From positions 58,958,991 to 59,022,990 of the forward strand of contig NC_062213.1 in assembly GCF_902686445.1 (NCBI RefSeq): a stretch of DNA of 64,000 bases, in the 5' to 3' direction. The DNA comes from Sciurus carolinensis (Eukaryota > Chordata > Mammalia > Rodentia > Sciuridae). The notes under the pieces are model-generated. The model was not told where the DNA came from, ran no database searches, and saw nothing but the letters and a program-made list of their open reading frames with translations. The translations under genes and the position numbers were made by a program. Of the stretch, positions 59,401 to 64,000 are shown piece by piece. Position 1 is the stretch's first letter. Every line of letters begins with the position of its first letter.

Positions 59401-61480
59401 GTTATAAGTATTATGAAAGCTTGTATTGTTCTACTACAGAAACTTTTTTTCAACCCTGCTTGTTTTTTATATGAAAATACAATACAATAATTTGAATTGT
59501 GATTACTTTTTTAAAAGACATTCTGCAACTGGAATTAAATTTCACACTGTATTTCAACCTTGAAATGAACATAAATCTGAAACTAATACAAAAAGTGCAA
59601 ACATTTCCATATTCAGGTTAATGTTTAGCAACAGAAAAGAATAACTTTTGTTTATCTCTAAAAACAGCTTTCTTCATCTAAACAAATGACTAGAATAAGA
59701 TTACGAAAGCCCTGTTTGGGTTTCTTAGATACACACACATATTCCAATTTCCTTCTGCACAATGACTTTTATGCAAATATGTACCACACAATCTCCTGAC
59801 CTCTTTTACCATCACATAGGGACAATGACAGTTCAATAATTGAAATGGTACATATCTGGTACATTTGATTTTGAATTGCAAAGTTGGACTCAGGCCTATT
59901 GAAATGAAAATACCTGTGACTCATTGTTAACTCCAAACTGATCCGGTTATTATTTGCTACTAGTAAAAACAGAAAAAAAAGATAGGTGAAGCTAATTATT
60001 CCATTTTTGTGTTGTAATTTCCATTGAGCATCCTTCTCCCAGTGAACCTCCTTGTATTCTCCTCCATGACCCTCCCCCACACCTCGATTTTAATTCTTAA
60101 CCCGGATTCTTTCATCTATAACAAGGGTAATGAGAAAACCCCAAAAGTGTTCCTTGGGGGTATGTTAGACTAAAAGTTACCTAGGACTAAATCCCACGTG
60201 TGTTCTTTGCTCACCATGGAGACAAGAGATTTGCTCACTGCTCTCAGCCAATTTGAAATCCAAATATGAAAACAGCGTTATGGAATTCAGACAGGCTCCT
60301 CTGCTTCACTACTAGCAGATGCAGAAGGAAAAAAAAAATGCCCATATAATTAAGCCTTTGCCTTTGAACCAGTAAAGCTGTGAACACCTCACTTTAAAAT
60401 ACACATAATAGCGGGCAAGCAGCTGACGTGCAGGTGCAGCATGGTGCTGAGGGTGCTGAGGGTGGTGGTGAGACCCATCAGCTGGCCAGGAAAGTCCTGG
60501 CCATGCTCAGCCAAGAATAAACTGAACTGTAAATCTGAAATATTGCCAAGGTCTTACTTGTTCTTTCTCAGTTTGAATGTGTAATGCGGTTTTCATTATA
60601 TCTTTCCACTGGATTCTTTAGAAAAAGTTTGGGATCATTTAAGAAGACCAAATCACATGCATTTTTAAAAAATGAATATTGGAAGTAAAAGGGTTTCTTT
60701 AGTACATTCCTCAGCTTATTCTTTAGTCCTTTGCTCATCCTACAAATATTTATTGAGGACCTATTATGCAAATATCAATTGACCAAAATTTATAAAGCAC
60801 GCAAAAGCATGAAATTAAAAAGACTATAATCAAATATAATAAATTGTTTAAAAACTGTTTTACGTATTCCATGTAGATGCATGTGTATAGGTAGGCATAC
60901 AGATAGCTATTTACCTTGCATGACCAATTGTAACTATCTAGGCATTGAATATTTATTAACCTCACTTTAAATATACATTCACACCTTAAAAGTGAAGATT
61001 AAAGGAAATATGTGGTTTCCTTTTGTGTTTCATTTTCCTCAACCAATTTTGCTTCATCATTCAAATTTCTGGAGGAAAAACAATCAAAATTCAATTGTAC
61101 TTAGCACTTCAGAGAATTTTACTTGAAGAAAATGAGCAACATTGTCTTAACAATATTGCTTTTTTAAAAAAAAAATTGTAAGGAAAATAACATAGCCAAA
61201 AAATGAATACAGCTTTGTTTGTTTTTGCAGTCATCGTTAGCAATAGACATAAAGGTATTCTTTTTTTTTTTTAAGTCCATATGGAAAGATCATCAGCACA
61301 TTTTGCCTCTGGGTTCTTTGCCAAAATACCATAACCCACAAGCCATCTACCTTAAACATAAAAGGAAAGGTGTTGTTCTGGTCAAATAAAGAAATAATTT
61401 TTACTAGCATACGTCTAATGTTAAAGCTGCCTAAATCCTGCCAAATACATTAAAACAACATCTGTAAAACAGATTTTCAT
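56460..61480. other. repeat-poor DNA without genes
   Basis: Only weak repeat text (an L2/MIR-like tail near 57660), GT-rich low complexity near 58465-58550, and local small duplications at 56889-56922 and 57001-57034. A GC-richer stretch at 60410-60530 contains a perfect 9-bp hairpin. No exon supported. Confidence 0.3.
60483..60503. repeat. perfect 9-bp inverted repeat, 3-nt loop
   Basis: Arms TGGCCAGGA and TCCTGGCCA with loop AAG. It follows GGTGCTGAGGGTGCTGAG at about 60443-60460, a tandem pair of GGTGCTGAG. Confidence 0.85.
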
Positions 61481-61484
61481 TAAA

Positions 61485-62190
61485 TTGATCAGTTTAAAGT
61501 TAAGCAGCTAGGCAGATGATGCTTTCAAGCTAACCCCTAACCTTTAACTTTTAACCTCCTTAAACTAGAATAAAGACACACACACACTTCTTTGAGGTAA
61601 TACTGCTTCAGTTTGACAACCCAAGAGGGAAAGTGGTTTATTCAAATCGAAATGACACATCTCCACATTCAGAGTGTTATGAATCGATATGTTGTCAATA
61701 ATGAGAAAAGCTGTTTTCTGGCCGCTCTGTATTAGTCTTACAACTGCTACTCGTCACTTTCCTCTAATTTCTGAATCACTCACAATGCAAAATGATGTAA
61801 ATTAAACTCTTAATGAGAATAAATTTTATGTAGGAGATTATTGTTTAGTCATTAACTCTGAAACTATTTTAAGTCTAATTTTAATATTTCAGACACATGA
61901 TAAACCATGATTTTTTTTTTTCCAGATCCAGGACAATTTGTTAGGTTCTCATTTAGAAGCAATTAATGTTACTTATGAACCAATTTTATTTTGCCGACAC
62001 AAGCCGACCAAGCTTGCTAATATCCTCATTATTGTGTTTGAAAACCCTCTATGTCTGACTCACAGAGTTTCTGAAATCAGTTTGGAAATGGCCTCATCCT
62101 CGACACCCTGCCACGCTGGAGTATTTTTCTAGTTGTTACTAGTAATGAGGAATGCTCCTTGAAGGACAAAAAAGAATATAGTGGGATTGT
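61485..62190. other. candidate conserved element or cryptic exon
   Basis: Mixed, CpG-containing text unlike its surroundings. A T-tract followed by CCAG (61912-61925) makes a good splice-acceptor consensus, and the following frame is open for 68 codons from 61928 to the TAG at 62130-62132. The translated segment (for example VTYEPILFCRHKP) matches no family I know. It may be a terminal exon of an unannotated transcript, but conserved non-coding DNA is equally likely. Confidence 0.25.
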
Positions 62191-62194
62191 CTAA

Positions 62195-64000
62195 TACCAC
62201 TTTTCAATTGCTCAAGTATTTCTCTCCCATCTTCATTCATGGTAAGTTTGTTCAAAGTAGTTTTTTGTTTATTTGCGGACCACACTTAAATGCTGCACTG
62301 AGCAAGGACACTTGGTTATTTAAGGGATAAGCAACTAAAAAAGCATACAATTTTATATGATTTATAAGATTTTTAAAAGAAGAGTACATCATTTGGATGT
62401 AGGACCTAAAACACTGTTGGCTTTAAAGTTCACTTTATAATCTAGCTGTTATCTTGATTTGTTGTTACAAATTCCAAGACACCATCCAACCTGCCCTGCA
62501 AAGGAATCTCAAGAGTAACTCTGCACCAAATTACCCTGGAAGAGTTAGGTGGTCAATTCATGCTGATGGAAGGAAAGTATAAACTGAACACACCACATGC
62601 ACCACACACATACCACACACACAAATAATCATCAAACCAATTGATTAAATAACCTTTCCTAAGAAAATAAATAATAATGCTCTTCTCTTTATTAGGTTCC
62701 TATGTGAGAGTAATAAAACAGAAAAATTTGTACATTTATATCTTCTATTCACAACATGTTAATTTAAAGTGTTAGAGGAGCTGCGTGAATATAAACACAG
62801 TTCATGAATATTCTATATAGCTCCCAGGGTCTAAATCTATTATTTATACAAACTTAATGTTTGTTTTTTTTTCTCCTAGGTATTCTAAAAGTTTTAATAG
62901 GTCAGGTATCAACAGAAAACAGTAGACAATTGAAAAGTTGTCAACTGTTGCTATAAAACCTATGAATTATAATACAATTAATCGTTTATATTATATTTTC
63001 AATAGTGCCGACTTAGAAACGTTCCATCTTATGTTAGGGCCTGCACTCCCCACAAACCGTGGAGCCCAAATCTAATGCTTTCGTTATTGATCCACAGAGT
63101 GCCAATATCCCAGGAACAACGTTACAAATTCTCACATTGAGTCTTTACTTTTTTATGCGTAGTACATCCATCTAGAATTTGAGCTTCAAGAAACAATCCA
63201 AACTTAAAGTACTAAACAACTCAAATAAGTAATTCTGGCACCTAATCCAGCTAGCACTATGTGTTTTTTTGTTTTTTGTTTTTTTTCTTTTTTCTTTTTC
63301 TTTCTTTCTTTTTTTTTTTTTTGCTGTGTGTAATTTTAAACAAAATTAGAAAAGCTATAGGTATTACAATCGTTGACTGACTCCTGATAGTATAGTTATC
63401 ACTGATTTCTAGTATAAATCAATAGATAACACTTGCAAAATGGATTTTGTAATCATATTTAGAGCTTGTTACAATGACTAATGGTTTGCAATATTTTCTG
63501 AATTTTAATATCATCTAGACACAGAAGTTTTTCATAAGTTACCAAGTTATTCATCATAGAAATGAATCTGTTGCATTTGTACATGAACCAAGACAATCAA
63601 GACAATCTAATGAACAAACTACAGAAAATAAGTTAATCAGTGATTAGGGTTTAGGAGCCGTCAAGACAATTTGTGCAATAAATTACTTTCATCACTCGCA
63701 CGTATACATGACATCTGCAGAGCTTTCCCCAGTAAACACAAAAAATACACTTGCTGTCTTAAGACCATATTTACCTATATCACACCATTTTGTTGGAGTA
63801 AACATTAGTAGTTGAGAAAAAAAGTTATGCAAAACAACAACAGAGTTTATTTTGAAGACTTCCAATCGATGCTAAGGGAATGTTTACTCAATATTACTGA
63901 GAGCTCTCACAAAAAAATCATGTTTGGATCATCCCTATTGGTCACCATACAAAAGATGATGAATTCACAGAGTAAGACACAGTTCATTTTCTGCTTCATG
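62195..64000. other. AT-rich DNA, nothing recognised
   Basis: No repeat family beyond a pyrimidine/T-rich low-complexity tract at about 63265-63322 and a CACA-rich tract near 62590-62625. No exon supported. Confidence 0.3.

Noticed and set aside
63265..63322. Antisense SINE tail
   Set aside because: The T/C-rich tract is followed by 'gctgtgtgtaattttaaac', which has no ID or B1 text, so it is listed only as low complexity.

Overview
The window reads as intergenic (or very large intronic) DNA from a mammal, most likely a squirrel (Sciuridae). The basis is the repeats: two SINEs join a B1/7SL-like left half to an ID (tRNA-Ala-like) right half, the B1-dID arrangement known from Sciuridae and Gliridae, and three separate ID-type copies are present, one with the tail text 'gtccatctacaactaaa' that I associate with squirrel ID copies. 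A 5'-truncated L1 and three ERVL-MaLR-like LTRs fit a rodent genome. The DNA is AT-rich and CpG-poor. No confident protein-coding exon, tRNA, rRNA or CpG-island promoter was found; nearly all short open frames look like chance or decayed repeats.

Layout. 1-1.66 kb: single-copy DNA with unusually many CpGs. 1.68-8.5 kb: repeat-rich, with a Tigger/MER2-like DNA transposon, a B1-dID SINE, an antisense L1, and L2 remains of about 1.6 kb and 0.6 kb broken by MIR and other repeats. 8.5-20 kb: mostly unannotatable AT-rich DNA with scattered L2, MIR, ID and old L1 pieces, plus a 56-bp near-identical duplication. 20.5-27 kb: a duplicated block of about 160 bp, then an ERVL-MaLR LTR with a leucine-type primer-binding site and a decayed internal region, then a solo LTR of the same family. 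27-47 kb: poor in young repeats, with only degraded L2 and MIR recognised, and several stretches that look like conserved regulatory DNA (31.2-31.6, 36.1-36.5, 37.2-37.5, 38.5-38.6, 39.2-39.4, 43.4-43.9, 44.4-44.7, 45.1-45.5 kb). 47.3-57 kb: a third MaLR LTR, L2, MIR, L1, two ID copies and a second B1-dID SINE carrying an insertion. 57-64 kb: few repeats, and a candidate conserved block or cryptic exon at 61.5-62.2 kb.

No genes can be said to work together here. The most plausible function is long-range regulation, through candidate non-coding elements such as 43.6 kb (two adjacent perfect hairpins) and 44.4-44.6 kb (three TAATCC sites in 76 bp). Conservation is inferred from composition and motif density only; no alignment was possible. 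The other unusual signals are short non-tandem duplications suggesting templated insertion, and several perfect hairpins. I found nothing I could defend as a wholly new biological system.
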